Shown here one piece after another: positions 1-11,397 of a stretch of 64,000 nucleotides of DNA. The notes below the pieces were generated by a model. That model did no database searches. It was given only the letters and a program-made list of their open reading frames with translations, and was not told the DNA's origin. This DNA comes from Rutstroemia sp. NJR-2017a BVV2 (lineage: Eukaryota > Ascomycota > Leotiomycetes > Helotiales > Rutstroemiaceae). How positions within the stretch are numbered: the stretch's first letter is position 1; each line of letters begins with the position of its first letter. The position numbers and the translations under genes were made by a program. Where the stretch lies: assembly GCA_002946415.1 (NCBI GenBank), contig NJPS01000058.1, forward strand, positions 372,001 through 436,000, read 5' to 3'.

Positions 1-1
1 C

Positions 2-1552
2 GATCCTCCCAGTTCACGAACCGCGCCTGGTAATGACATTCCGACAATACAATACAGAATCTTCTATCCATGCGAGCCGGATGCGAAGGGAAAGTCGGTG
101 AATTGGATTCCCAGACCTCAGAGGGATTATATTTCTGCATATTCGAGATTCTTGGGCGCCGGTTCGACGCTGGCTGAGTTTATTTCGTGAGTTTCGCTCA
201 CATGCAACTTCGATTGGAATGCATTTGCTAACTCTTGTCGTAGATATTTCCCTCGACTTCTTCATTACGTTACGATACCCGTTCGAAAAGATGCGCCCCT
301 CCTTCAGCCCAACACGAGCAACAAAAGATGGCCGGTCATGGTATTCTCGCATGGTCTCGGAGGGTCAAGAAACGCATATTCACACTTAGTCGGATCAATA
401 GCGAGTCACGGCATGATAGTTATTGCTCCTGAGCATCGTGATGGGTCGACTCCAATTTCATACATCCGCGAGCCTCCTGCCAATGATTCAACGTCAGAAA
501 AACACCACAAGAAGCAGCATGCTCGGACAGTCGACTATATCAAATTGTCGCATACCCCAAGTCCGGAGGTGGAAGAAGGCCGAAATGCGCAATTGAAGAT
601 CCGACTGTGGGAGATGGGGCTCATTCATGACAGTCTTTTGAAATTGGATGAAGGGAAATCAATCACCAATCTCAATGCGTCGTCGACGTCGCTATCAATC
701 TTCAAGGGTCGTATGAACGTTCATGAACCGGGGAAGATCGCATATGCCGGTCATTCCTTCGGTGCAGCAACTATTGTTCAATTCATCAAGTCAGTATTCT
801 ACGCATCGGAGACTTCTTCTGCTCCATCGTCTTACAAGCCTCTCTTTATACCCTCCACCCGTTCTGCAGTCTGTCAACAAATCACCCCCCAAAACCCTAT
901 AATTCTCCTGGACTGCTGGTGCTTTCCCCTAAGATCTGCCTCCACCCGCTGGCTCTGGAATCGTCCTCTACCATGCTATGCACCGGGTGGACCCGGCGGT
1001 TCAGCCATCGTGGCAGTTGAATCCCAAGCTTTCTACAAATGGACCGAACATCTCAAAGCCACCAAACGACTTCTCTCCGCCAACCCAGCATCCTCCACAC
1101 CATCCCCCATGGGAAAATCCCCTCCCCACTTCTACTACCCCGCCACATCCGCCCATCTCTCGCAATCCGATTTCGGCGTTCTCTTCCCCTGGGTAACCAA
1201 GCGCGTCTTCGCAGCCGAAGAACCGGAACGCATCATGCGATTGAACGTCCGAGCCATCTTGCAATTGCTCCGGGAACGGGGTATAGAAGTTAGTAAAACC
1301 TCCAGCGAGGATATGGAGCTGGAAGTTAGCGAGGACGGAGAAACGGATGATGATAAGAAGATCTTTGGGAAAGACGGCGCGGTCAGGGGGTGGATTTGGC
1401 TGGATGTATATGATGGACAACTGGCCGGTTCGGATTCAGATTCGGAGAGTGAGCTGGAGGAGCATGAGCTGAAGAAGGAACCGAATGAGGCGGTGATGGG
1501 GAATGAGGTGCAGGCTAATACGGGAGGGTTGGGTGGTGAATCGAAGTTTTAG
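2..1552 (+). CDS. PAF-acetylhydrolase-like alpha/beta hydrolase (5' partial)
   Basis: Two exons are visible, 2-186 and 244-1552. The 57-nt intron (187-243) has GTGAGT, a GCTAAC branch site and TAG. The reading frame is open to the left edge, so the N-terminus is missing. The product resembles the platelet-activating-factor acetylhydrolase / plasma PAF-AH-like lipase family (PF03403), serine esterases that release short acyl chains from phospholipids. Seen in the sequence: the oxyanion region VFSHGLGGSR, the nucleophile elbow GHSFG with Ser at 755-757, an Asp in LLDCWCFPLRS, and a His in SAHLSQSDF, which together make a plausible Ser-Asp-His triad. The C-terminus carries an acidic low-complexity tail (DSDSESELEE) beyond the hydrolase core. 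No internal stop or frameshift is seen. The substrate is inferred from the family only; other short-acyl esters are possible. Confidence 0.88.
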
Positions 1553-2077
1553 GAGACATTTGATGGGGGGTTCATTAGGCGTTGGTGCTCAAGGTTGGGC
1601 TAACTTAGCGTGATTGGGGTTTGGTGCAGGTTTCAGGTCGTTGATGGAGATAGACGTACAGATTTTAGAAAGGATTCGGTGGCATAAACCTAGAGATGAG
1701 ACTTGTAGAACAGGTAGATACCCTAGAGTACGTATGAGTTGTTTAGATTAGAATTTTAGAAGATACACTATAAATACTATGAAGATGACTATATTTCAGA
1801 AGGGGTTGAAGACTATACGAATATAGTCACTCTATGTTTGTTCGATTAGTTTCTTCTCAATCTAATAAATGATTCCTTGTTCCACCATGTATCCCAATGC
1901 TAAAACGCCATTACAGAATAGCAATAATCAAACTGTCAAAATTACAGGTTGCCATGCTCAGAGCCATGAAATATTACCACATCAACTGACCCTCCACACA
2001 ACCATGTTCACCAACTTAATCCTCATAATCAAACCTCTACTTCCCCTTCATCCCATCTCCCCCTTCCCCTCTCTCTC
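1553..2077. other. Intergenic region between convergent genes
   Basis: About 525 bp between the 3' ends of the hydrolase (+) and the SET protein (-). It should hold both 3' UTRs. The right end is C-rich on the plus strand (about 2040-2230), but that tract continues into the coding end of the SET gene, where it is purine-rich on the sense strand. I see no further gene. Confidence 0.6.
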
Positions 2078-3510
2078 TCACCCCTCCCTCCCCCTAACCC
2101 CCACCCCCCAACTCCAATGCCCCCTCACCCCCTCCCCCGTCCTCATCCCCTCCAACCCCCTAACCCAGCGCTCCCCCCACCCCTCCGCAACCACCCCCGC
2201 CTGCACCCCCAACTCCGCATACCTTCGCGCCTCCCACTCCTTCCCTGCGCTCGCATACGCGTACGCGGCTTCGCGGTAGCCGTCGCCAATATGCGTTTCT
2301 AGGCGCTCGAGCTCGTAGAGGGAGATGAGCTGCTGGGCTTTGGCGATGTGGTGCTGGATGGAGATCGGGTAAGGAGGACGGAAGGAGGACAGCTCCTGCA
2401 GAAGGGAGTTGATTTTTTGGATACGGGAGTTAGAGAGGGCGCGATGGGTGGGTGGGGAAGAGCAGAGAGAGCAGGTGCAGTGGAAACCCCAGGAGTGGTG
2501 GATGGCGTGCTGGCGGATGGAGTGTGGTTGCAGGGGGTCGGTGTAGGTTATGGTTACTTCTTCGCCGGGGTGGATGGTGCGTGCGGCGTGGGTGTAGTGG
2601 GTTAGGGTAAGGGGGTCGAGGTAGTAGTTTGCGCTGAGGGGTGAATGGTTAGTTGATGTGGCTTGAGAATAGGGATGGGATGGAGAGCTTACTTGGGGCG
2701 GCAGTCGTGGTTCATTCGGGCGGTTTCCGGGACTACGATACTGTGATCTTGGGCAATGAATTGCTCTCCGAATGTGTTTGTATTGAGTCGACCGATTACT
2801 CCTTCCCCGTCTTGGCCTTGTCGATTGGTTTCGTGTGCTCCTAATGCCCATAACTTTTCTGCTGTTGAGGGAGGAAGTTGTGTGACTGCTTTTTCAAAGA
2901 GTTTCACATGTTCTTTGTATGACACGGGGTCCTTCTTCACGAATGCATCATTGTGGAAGATGCCAATCACGGGGTATGCGAACAATCGGTCTCCTCTTTG
3001 GATTGTTCTGTTGGCTACAACGCCCATTCCTCTACCGGTCATATGGCGTACTTCAAATAGTGGTGGATTTGAAGCTGAAAATAGTGGAGGTTGAGGTTTG
3101 CGGAAGGTAAATACAGGGGATGCTGCGATCCTTTTAGCAATCCGTGGGGTTGTAAGAATGGATATGCCTCGGCCGGAGGCAAATGAAGTGGAGGTAAATG
3201 TGCAGAAGACATCTTTTGATAAAGAAGTACGAGAAGAAACATTGGCACAAGAAGGAGGATACTGCCATGGAGAGGATGTAGCTGGATTGTTGTGAGCCTC
3301 GTTGGGCAGGGATAAGGAGCGGTGAAAAGGAATACTGCTGAGCACGGCAGTACTCCCTTGGAACTTCACTGCCGGGCATATTGAATCCGGGAAAGAGAAC
3401 GAAGTTGTCGAGCCTTGGATTAGGGAAACTGTGCCTAGAACACTCGAGGATGTATTCGCGTTTGCGTATGCAAGCAAACAAGCTGCTGAAAAGATGGAAG
3501 AAAAGTGCAT
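2078..3510 (-). CDS. Secreted-type SET-domain protein (SMYD-like)
   Basis: Complement of 2693-3510 joined to 2078-2633. The 59-nt intron (2634-2692) has GTAAGC, a CTAAC branch site and CAG. The spliced product is 457 aa. Residues 1-19 look like a signal peptide, followed by a region with Cys residues typical of fungal SET proteins that enter the secretory route. The SET domain runs from about residue 151 to 305: FEVRHMTGRGMG at its start, NHDCRPN at 267-273 (the SAM/pseudoknot motif, restored exactly by splicing), GEEVTITYTD at 296-305 with the catalytic-type Tyr303, and a post-SET C-x-C-x2-C at 325-330. The C-terminus is helical (TPR-like in SMYD relatives). SET proteins transfer methyl groups from SAM to lysine; the substrate here is unknown. 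A TATA-like ATATATAC lies about 75 bp upstream (near 3582-3590). Confidence 0.87.
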
Positions 3511-4403
3511 TATCTATCTTATGGTAATACGCCAGATACTCACAATTATCCAGTCCTCACGCCAAGGACGGCTACACTCCAGTATATATTTTGAGGTCCC
3601 CGATATTCGGTCCCGAGCCCAGACCAGTCTACCTATCCTCAAGGCTGAAACAGCAGAACTTCAAGCATCGCGGATATTTTCAAATCATAAATATGATTTC
3701 AGATGCCGAGACTTTGACAGCCAACTAAGCTTTTTGATCCATGTTTCATCGTGCAACTTTGACGGAAACATTTGAACGTTTTGAATGGTGGGTTTGTTTT
3801 GAGCTTCCACGTTCGCATTACTCGCAACAATTTGCCATAGCAGCCTTGTTGCATTGAACTGCAAGAGAACTGTATCATCACCAGACTCTGCGAATACAAA
3901 ATGATGGGTGACAGTTGTTCGGTGTGAGGAAAGGAAAAATGTGTCAAATAGAAGCCAGAAGCTAACGGGGTCACGATGTTTATCACATACTACATCTTCG
4001 CTTCCGAATACATTCTCCGCAGTTCAGCCGAAGCAATAGGTAAGATCGTTTGAGATATTAAGGAAGATGTAACACAACCATTAACGGAAGAACACTTCGA
4101 TAACTTAATACTTCGATAAATGATATACAGGGCACGCCAAAACTTCAATCAATGGTGGCATAAGCAAAAGAATTGAGTATCGACGTGGCCTAGTACCTGG
4201 TGAATACTCATTGGTGCTTATTCACCGCAGCCCATTCATGACGTCGACGATATTTCTCGTCTTCTTTCCGTGATCGTTCAGCTAAGTTCTACCCCAGACA
4301 GAGACATTGTGCAATTTACGAATAACCTCGGAGCATGACCTTGATATCCTAATGTGTCAAAGACGTCGAACATATCTTTCCGTCTGGTTTTAATCAATAT
4401 TAA
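3511..4403. promoter_or_regulatory. Shared upstream region of divergent SET and methyltransferase genes
   Basis: About 890 bp between two divergent start codons. It contains the TATA-like stretch at 3582-3590 for the minus-strand SET gene. For the methyltransferase no clear TATA is seen; the start is preceded by the AT-rich TTTTAATCAATATTAA. Open frames here lack codon structure or family resemblance and are taken as chance. Confidence 0.45.
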
Positions 4404-5264
4404 ATGTCAGTCTGCCGACCTATCGCCAGGTTCCGGACCACATCTATTTCAGCTCGTGCCTTTGTGCATATAGATTCGATCTCAAATACCAACACTCAGC
4501 ATCTCAGAGCCATGACGACCAAAGCTCCGTCATTTCCTCAACCAAAGGTTACCCCTCTTCCTCGGTCACTCTACCCAGATCCCTTCAAATTCTCTCCATC
4601 GGACTTCCACCGCCAAGATGAATCTCCAGACACGGAATGGTACTCAGAGCCTCGTTTCGTTCAACACATCGATGATGGTGCTGTATCTACCCTAAAAGAA
4701 TACTACTCTACTTTCATAACGCCGACCTCTTCGGTCTTAGATGTCTGTTCATCTTGGGTTTCGCATTTACCTGATATGCTGAAGCCGAAAACAATGATCG
4801 GCATTGGTATGAATGCTGAGGAAATGAAACAGAATCGACACTTAACGAAATGGTTTGTAAAGGATCTGAATGTCAATCCCAAGTTCGACGAAATTGGAGA
4901 TGAAGAGATAGATGTAGTCATATGCAATGTATCCGTGGATTACTTGACTCAGCCGATCAAAGTATTTGAGGAAATGCGGCGAGTATTGAAGGAGGGTGGA
5001 ACGGCTCATATGGCGTTTAGTAATCGTTGTTTTCCTACCAAGGTGGTGGGGAAATGGACAAGTATGAGTGACGAGGAAAGGAGGAAATGGGTCGGTGGTT
5101 ATTTCTGGGCTAGTGGTGGTTGGGAAGATGTCGAAGATGTTGTTTTGAAGGAAGGTGGTGGGAGAGGAATCATGGGACTGCTGGGATATGAAGATCCGGT
5201 CTTCGTCGTGCGGGGTAGGAAGGCTCGGAGTAATGGTGGTAGTAAGACGACGTCTTCGACGTGA
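4404..5264 (+). CDS. Class I SAM-dependent methyltransferase (type-11-like)
   Basis: Single exon, 286 aa. A Rossmann-type methyltransferase fold is suggested by VLDVCSSWVSHLP at residues 111-123 (motif I-like, though without the usual GxGxG), MIGIGMNAEEM at 131-141 (motif II-like) and DVVICNVSVDYL at 170-181 followed by VFEEMRRVLKEGG at 187-199, the typical motif IV/post-IV pattern of the Methyltransf_11 group. The first 36 residues are rich in Arg and Ser with few acids (RPIARFRTTSISARAF), like a mitochondrial presequence; an alternative start at Met37 (4512) would remove it. The acceptor substrate is not deducible. The weak glycine motif leaves open reduced or specialised activity. Confidence 0.8.
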   Translation: MSVCRPIARFRTTSISARAFVHIDSISNTNTQHLRAMTTKAPSFPQPKVTPLPRSLYPDPFKFSPSDFHRQDESPDTEWYSEPRFVQHIDDGAVSTLKEYYSTFITPTSSVLDVCSSWVSHLPDMLKPKTMIGIGMNAEEMKQNRHLTKWFVKDLNVNPKFDEIGDEEIDVVICNVSVDYLTQPIKVFEEMRRVLKEGGTAHMAFSNRCFPTKVVGKWTSMSDEERRKWVGGYFWASGGWEDVEDVVLKEGGGRGIMGLLGYEDPVFVVRGRKARSNGGSKTTSST

Positions 5265-6024
5265 TACACGGCATGGGGTAGCAGGATGTGGTTGATTCAG
5301 TCTATGGTGGGATCTTGGGCTGTCGGGAATGCACCGGCAGTGTTCTTGACGGCATCGCTTATACTCTACGAGAAAGACGAATTCACCGATTTCTGGGTGG
5401 TGCATGACAGAAAACTCGCTGCAAATGGGCGCCACGACGGTGTTTTAGTTATCACGTAGTTGCACGAGTACATCATTTCGTCATTCGGGATGAATATCAA
5501 TCACGAAGCTGTTCTGAAAAGAGTTAGAATCTCACTACTGTCTACCTGAAGATATCTTTCAGGCGGTGATCCGAAGGGTGAGTGAATAGCAAAGTCGGAA
5601 ATGCTTGAAGCTCACGCGGAGCTTCCTTGGCAGATTCACCTGCTGCTCGCTATCGGTTTCGGGATCATATTGCTCTTGGCATTGGAGATCTAGCTTGGGG
5701 CTGAACTGGGGGACTAGTCGGCTAGTGCAAGTCCCTACATACATATGCCGATCACATATACAATGTTAATGTAACCAGATCACAAGCACTTCGACCTAAC
5801 AAGAATCATGCCAGTATTGAACTATCTTATTATCGCTATCTTCACTTCCATTGTGGAAAGCCAATGGCTCTTAGTGCAAGTACTACATCTTGTTAGTCTT
5901 CAGAAATAAGTTCTATACACATAATACACCTATACAAACATCTGTGGCGTCCTATATTCATCACGCTTTCCAGAACCAGTGTTAGAATCTTAAACCAACG
6001 CCTTTAAAAGTCTCCCCATACTAT
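5265..6024. other. Intergenic region between convergent genes
   Basis: About 760 bp between the 3' ends of the methyltransferase (+) and the 458-aa unknown gene (-). Open frames are short and lack domain motifs. Nothing beyond presumptive 3' UTRs is seen. Confidence 0.5.
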
Positions 6025-7487
6025 TCATTCAACAACCAGTCTCTCAACTCGGGCGAACTCCCTCCTCATCTGCGCGTGACCCAAAATATCCTGGGCTAGG
6101 ACACTTCCATCATATGGATCAAGCCCAGCTCCACCCTCCACCTCGATCTCGGCCTCTATATTCACACCGCTATCATCAAGTGAATGAAGAACTAACGTGT
6201 TGTCCCATCCAAGGTCTTCCTCCCCCTCATCTACATGCCGTTTCCCCTTACACGAACCACTAGAGACATCACTCTGATAACTCCAGGAATCGTCATCCGT
6301 GACACACCATCCGTAATCGACATATCTGCTCGCGTATGCACTGCGAGTTTGCTCTTCTTTTTCCGCACTCGACCGCTCGTTCTCTTCGCTTTCATGCTCG
6401 GATTCGGTGACATTGACACTGATCATACTTATACCTCTGCCGTCGCCAGGAGCAAGACTGTCTCTAGCTAACCTCGACTTCCTCCTCTTACCAAGAACAC
6501 CTTTCGCAGCCCCAGCAAGTTCTTTTAACCTTGTGCCCTTGGCTTTAGATCGACTCTTGAGATTGGTAGCAAAGTTCTTCATTAAGCCAGAAGAACGAGG
6601 TCTCCCACTTCTAGTTGTTGAACTTTCGTCTTCGGTGTAGACTTCTTCCTCTGCGATTGAGGGCATGAGGGATAGATATCTGGGTTTGATTGATGGGGTG
6701 CCGCAGGTCTCATTGTAGCGCCGATGTTGCGTAAGATTGTCTTGAGTGTGGTTCTCGACGACATAATCGATGTTGATTGGGGGTATTGGGCTTTCGATAA
6801 GCGCGGGAGAGGAGATGGAACGGGGGAGCTGGGAGAGCAATTTATGGCTTCTTGGGATTATCATGTCGTCTATAAATGACAAGCATTGATCCGCCAGCCT
6901 GTCTTTCTTGCTCGCAGTCATCAATTTCCTAGGGTGCGTAGAGTACGTATGCGCTATTGTATTATGAATATTGATATTAGCTATATTGTCCAAAAGCAAG
7001 GATTCCGTATCCACTGCTTCATAACTGTTTGAGGCAGACGCGAAGTTGTTGAAGGCCAAGGAGTGCGTATCCTCTGCTAGGTATGTATTAGACGTAGATG
7101 CAAAGTTGCTGAAGGGCAAGTAATCGTTTTCTTTAGCTAGTCTTTCATGGTTGGTAATTTTCGTACTGTCGGCGAAGAAAAGATTCTCATCCGCTCTCGT
7201 AGCTCCGTCGTAAACGTCAACGTTATTCATTCTGTTAATCAGCAATGGGTTCACGCCAGAGGTAATTGATCGAGCTCTTTTGTGACGCAGATGACCTGTC
7301 TGCGATGCTGAAGAAAATGAAGCGCTGAAATGTGTGCGGTGTCCTAATACGATGTTACACTTAGATTTGGAAAACTCGAAATCGCAACTGCAGGGCGCAG
7401 TTTGAGCAAGAAATAGGAAATAGGCTTACCCAGACTATCCCGGCGCTGGGGGAATCGTTCGGAATGAAGCTCTTCGGGGGGCGACAT
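6025..7487 (-). CDS. Unknown protein with 20-residue repeats and basic segment
   Basis: Complement of 7430-7487 joined to 6025-7343, 458 aa. The intron (7344-7429, 86 nt) has GTAAGC and TTAG. The short first exon encodes MSPPEELHSERFPQRRDSLG and splicing keeps the frame open, so it was preferred over internal starts in exon 2. I do not recognise a domain. Three head-to-tail segments of exactly 20 residues occupy 90-109, 110-129 and 130-149, with pattern xDxxSLxFxNFASxSNxYxA, the third more diverged. A strongly basic run follows the middle of the protein (KSRSKAKGTRLKE, then KGVLGKRRKSRL), suggesting nuclear localisation, and the C-terminal third is acidic. The protein looks mostly disordered. 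It is divergent from the glucanase gene across 1.7 kb. Confidence 0.75.
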
Positions 7488-9179
7488 TTTGCGACTGAGG
7501 TGGCGGATGCGTTGATGAGAGCCCTTTTTTGCGACGGTTCCGCATAACTGCTGTTTCAAGTTTGAAGATTTGAGAGGATGACTACAGAAGCCAAGGCGAA
7601 GGAGGTGAATTTCAATTAAGATTGCGGACCGATCCTACTTCTATTCACTGTTGTCAGCCTCCTAATTGGTAGAAGCGAGGCATGATCGTGACATCCCGCT
7701 AGACGACGGACAGACGGAATTGAGAGCAAGACACCGAAGTGACTGGAGTAAAGGGAATGCGAAATGGTCAAAGGCGGTATGGTATGTATGTGAAAGGATG
7801 ATATGGGTTTAATTTACAGAGAAGTAGTTGGTCACTCGTGGTCAATGCTCCATGGTCTCTGATGTTCCCGGTGCTTTTCATCCGGAAGGTCGTCGTCTAC
7901 TGAACTCTTTGTATGGTCAAGTCGGCCGTAAAGCTCCCATTTCTGAGACTGCTGTTCACTATCTACAATTGTGCACATTCATAGGTGGCTTGTTTTATCA
8001 CGAGCTAGCATTTCTTCTTGAGACCTGCAAGTGCTTCGTTCTCCGATAGCCTTAGAATGCAGCACATGTACTTCTTCTCTGCCGCATGTTCGCCGCACCA
8101 TAAGTCTCCGACGCCGAGTAGTTATGAGCCTACGGGTTTGAAAAAGAGCGTCCCAGAAGAAGGCCCTTCTTGCATGACAAGTCATGGGTTCGCACTGCAG
8201 GATGATTGCAGTGCTGGTTGGATAGTCGTTAGCAGATGTCTGGAGAAGCTTCAAAATCGACTATGAAAACTTACATCGACCAATTGGAACACCCTTCATT
8301 CTGTTTGTGTTAGTCTTGCCTCATAGTATCTCTTGATGAGTGATCACACAATGGCTTCCTGTACTGTTTGTTGAGTTGGTCTTGGATGCTCTCGTCTCGT
8401 CAATTGGTCGAGTGAGTGTCTAGACTAAATTCACATTCAATCCCGTCCTCTCAAACCCAATCAATGTCACCGAGCGATCCTGATCCCCGCTCGAAGATAT
8501 ACATTGCTCGGCACCCAAGTCATCTGGCGATAGGGGCATCGACAGAATTCCGGACAATACTGGCCATGTGTCCTCACCAGTCTCCATCGTACGACCTATT
8601 CACTGCCTTCCGTTGTCAAAGTCTGTGCAACCCGGTTGAAGACATTCGAGGGATTGGCGGAGTTATATCGATATCCAGGCACTTCTCTCGTCTCAAGATC
8701 TCTGGCACCCGGATGGGCACTTGTGAAGTAGGTCGCCGCTTCGGAACCTGGAGTTCCTTCGCTCCCTCTGAAAACCATAAAAGCCTTCCTTAATCTCTTT
8801 AACCTGCTACCTTTTCTTTCCATCCCTACATCGTTCTCTCTAACTTCAAACCATCTTTACTTCCCTCCAAGATTTCCCCCTCTTCCAATATTTGGCAACT
8901 GTTTTTGGATATCCAATAAGTTTGCTTGGATTTTTGCACCGTCCTAACTACGCCCGAAGTAAGTCGTATCTCGGATTATCTCTTGCCTACCAAGGAAGAT
9001 CCATCTTCACCAGATCCCAAATGCTGACATTCTGGCCTCTAGACTGCTGCTTCTTGCACTGAGACATACTCATTTTTAGGACCCAGTCCAAGGTCTATCT
9101 TAGTTTGGAATCCAGCTTTGATGAATCATACCTCTTTGCATACCATCTCACACTAAACCTTAGCATCTTAGTGATCATC
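7488..9179. promoter_or_regulatory. Divergent upstream region (unknown gene / GH128 gene)
   Basis: About 1.7 kb between two divergent starts. On the glucanase side, 8776-8900 is pyrimidine-rich after a CATAAAAG stretch, as in many fungal core promoters and 5' UTRs. A possible 5'-UTR intron lies at 8959-9042: GTAAGT, a GCTGAC branch-like site near 9023 and CTCTAG. No supported gene: the 125-residue open frame near 8416-8793 has no recognisable features. Confidence 0.4.
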
Positions 9180-10277
9180 ATGTCTTGCATCGTCCGCTCT
9201 GTCCAACTTGTTCTGCTTCTCATCGCTATTTCCCCCCTTCCAGCTACAGCTTCATGGCCCAAGCGCGGCATTCCCTACAATAATGTTGGGCTTATTCAAC
9301 ATTTCAACGGCGGAGGCTCTCAAGTGAATTGGGCTTGGAATTGGGATTCTTATATGGACCCGTCCTTCCCAAGCAGCTACATGGAATTCGTGCCTTGCTT
9401 GTGGTCTGACTCCGGTGATCACACTGGAAGCTGGTTCAACAACGTCAACAATGCCATTTCTCGAGGTGCTGGCCACATTATGGCGTTCAATGAGCCTGAC
9501 TCTTGTGGTTCTGGTCAATCCTGCATGAGCCCCCAACAAGCTGTCAATGCATATCGCACCTACATTCAACCATTTGCAGGCCGTGTAGCTCTTGGTGCTC
9601 CTCAAGTTAGCAATGGTCCCAATGGATTACCAGTAAGCTTATTCATTCTATTTAGTATTCCACTACAACGGCTTGACCAGGTGCTGCCCACCGTGTGATA
9701 TGAGCACTTTCTCTTGCACGCAAATCATTTAATTGCTATTTGGAGCCATAGAAAACACCAACTGACTTCTGTACACTAGTGGTTGAAATCATTCCTCAGT
9801 CTTTGCACTGGATGTCAGATTGACTTTGTTCCTATTCATTGGTATGATGAGAATGTCTCTGGAGCTCTCGGATACTTTTATGACTACATCGGACAAGCAT
9901 ATGCTGCAAGTGGATATCGCCAATTATGGCTTACGGAGGTATGTTCTATCATCTTGAGGGGACCATAACTTTTCCTCAGGATGATGCTATACTCCCACGC
10001 CCACGTGTATTCTATCACTACTTCAAACTTCTTCTCATATCTTCAGCTTGCTAATCGCTTATTTGCATAGTTTGCACTTTGGCACAACGCTAACGAGGCC
10101 GATCAAGAATACTTCTTGGGTCAGGTCATTCCTTGGATGGACCAACAATCGTACATCTACCGCTATTCATGGTTCATGTGCACCAGCGACAACAACATTG
10201 AGACTCAAGGCACCTTGTGCACTGCAGATGGATGGCCAACCAATCTAGGAAACGCTTATGCTTATCAACCTTTTTGA
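9180..10277 (+). CDS. Secreted GH128-type endo-beta-1,3-glucanase
   Basis: Three exons, 9180-9632, 9780-9938 and 10071-10277, give 272 aa. Introns have GTAAGC/TAG (147 nt) and GTATGT/TAG (132 nt), both phase 0. The start at 9180 was chosen because it gives a clean signal peptide (MSCIVRSVQLVLLLIAI, cleavage near residue 24); an upstream in-frame ATG at 9105 would bury it. The product matches the Asl1-like glycosyl hydrolase catalytic core (PF11790, GH128): KRGIPYNN near the N-terminus, MAFNEPD with the acid/base-type Glu105, DFVPIHWYD, and LWLTE with the nucleophile-type Glu204, which is the last codon of exon 2. FALWHN and a C-terminal YRYSWF close the barrel. The enzyme would cleave beta-1,3-glucan in the cell wall or in host/substrate glucan. 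Confidence 0.9.
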
Positions 10278-11397
10278 TTTCATTTATCGTAGGGTGACAG
10301 CCCATCAATTAGCATGAGTACCAGGCTGGAAGTCATGGGTTCGGAATCTCAAGATTTTGAAATAGTCATGAAGAATGACACTGGGAGTTAGGGTTCTCGG
10401 GATCAGGCATGAATACAACGCAGAGTTTTATGCTTTGTAATCGCTGTCTCAACTTGGCGTGAAGGGACGAGATTTGGGGAACTTGCAGATATTCAAATCC
10501 TAAGATTTTTATCATACTCTCTCTCCTTTCAGTGCATTTGTCCAAACAACTTGACCACTGGGAGCAGTTTCGAACCCAGCCTTTTGTCTAGATGTTGTAA
10601 GTGCCCTAACTAGTACTACCTATTAATGAGCTTTATTCCCACGGAAATGCGGAATCTGTGAAGGATGTGAACGGGGTGGAGGTCCTTGAGTTTGAGTACT
10701 TTACTTTGAGTACTGCTCAACGCAATTTCCATGTGTGACTAGGCATGACTCTGGCCGACTATCACAATAACAGAAGTAAATCAGACGAAATCAGAGTTTT
10801 GCTTTGCAGTCGCTGAATTCTGGTGGAGAAGTGCTCGAGTCGACAATTCAGCCAAGGAGATGTCAAAAAGGAGAGAACGTGTTCACATAGGGTTCACGTA
10901 TTACCCAAAACGGTTAATCGATCGGGTGTATGAAATCATCCGTCCTATCTCGCCAATCCAATCAGAGCCAAGCAATTGTGATAGCACACCCCACCTTCTC
11001 CACTTCAAGCAAAAAAAAGCAGATTTCGGCTCAACCGCTGCTTTTTTCGCTTTTGCTATAGATATGGATGTGTGCGATAAGACGAGTAGCCCTGTCAGGC
11101 CTCCAGATTGCAACCTCTCACATCTTCTTGCTCCCGTTCATGATGAGAAGAATATGAGATGTCCACCATGATCGCACATGTCTCTCCAGTAGCAGAGGAC
11201 GGTTATTGAATTGAATAACACTGCTGCTTGCTGTACACCAAGTGGATTCTTCTTCCTTGTACTTCCATACTTCTATACTTCTATACCATGCATTTTACCA
11301 TTTCAATTGAGCCATTTACCAAGAATAGCTACCGTCGCAACCTCCCCAACCTTCACCGAACTTTTCTTCCTGTCTTCGTTCACAGTCGTTGAGCATC
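10278..11397. promoter_or_regulatory. Intergenic region upstream of the SPX-EXS gene
   Basis: About 1.1 kb between tandem plus-strand genes. It contains CCAAT-type stretches near 10955-10965 and a pyrimidine-rich leader at 11225-11395 just before the SPX-EXS start. No other gene is supported. Confidence 0.4.

Noticed and set aside
338..1552. Start of the hydrolase at the ATG at 338
   Set aside because: The frame continues upstream through a good intron into 2-186 with family-like sequence, so 338 is internal.
1869..2279. Pro/Leu-rich plus-strand open frame
   Set aside because: It is the opposite strand of the purine-rich 3' end of the SET gene; the composition alone creates the frame.
3699..3986. 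Minus-strand 95-codon frame between the SET and methyltransferase genes
   Set aside because: No family resemblance; it lies in a divergent promoter region.
8416..8793. 125-codon open frame upstream of the glucanase
   Set aside because: No domain, signal or intron extension; it overlaps the likely promoter.
10561..10600. Minus-strand GGGTTCGAAAC resembling a tRNA B box
   Set aside because: The flanking bases do not form a T stem and no A box or acceptor stem is found at the right distance.
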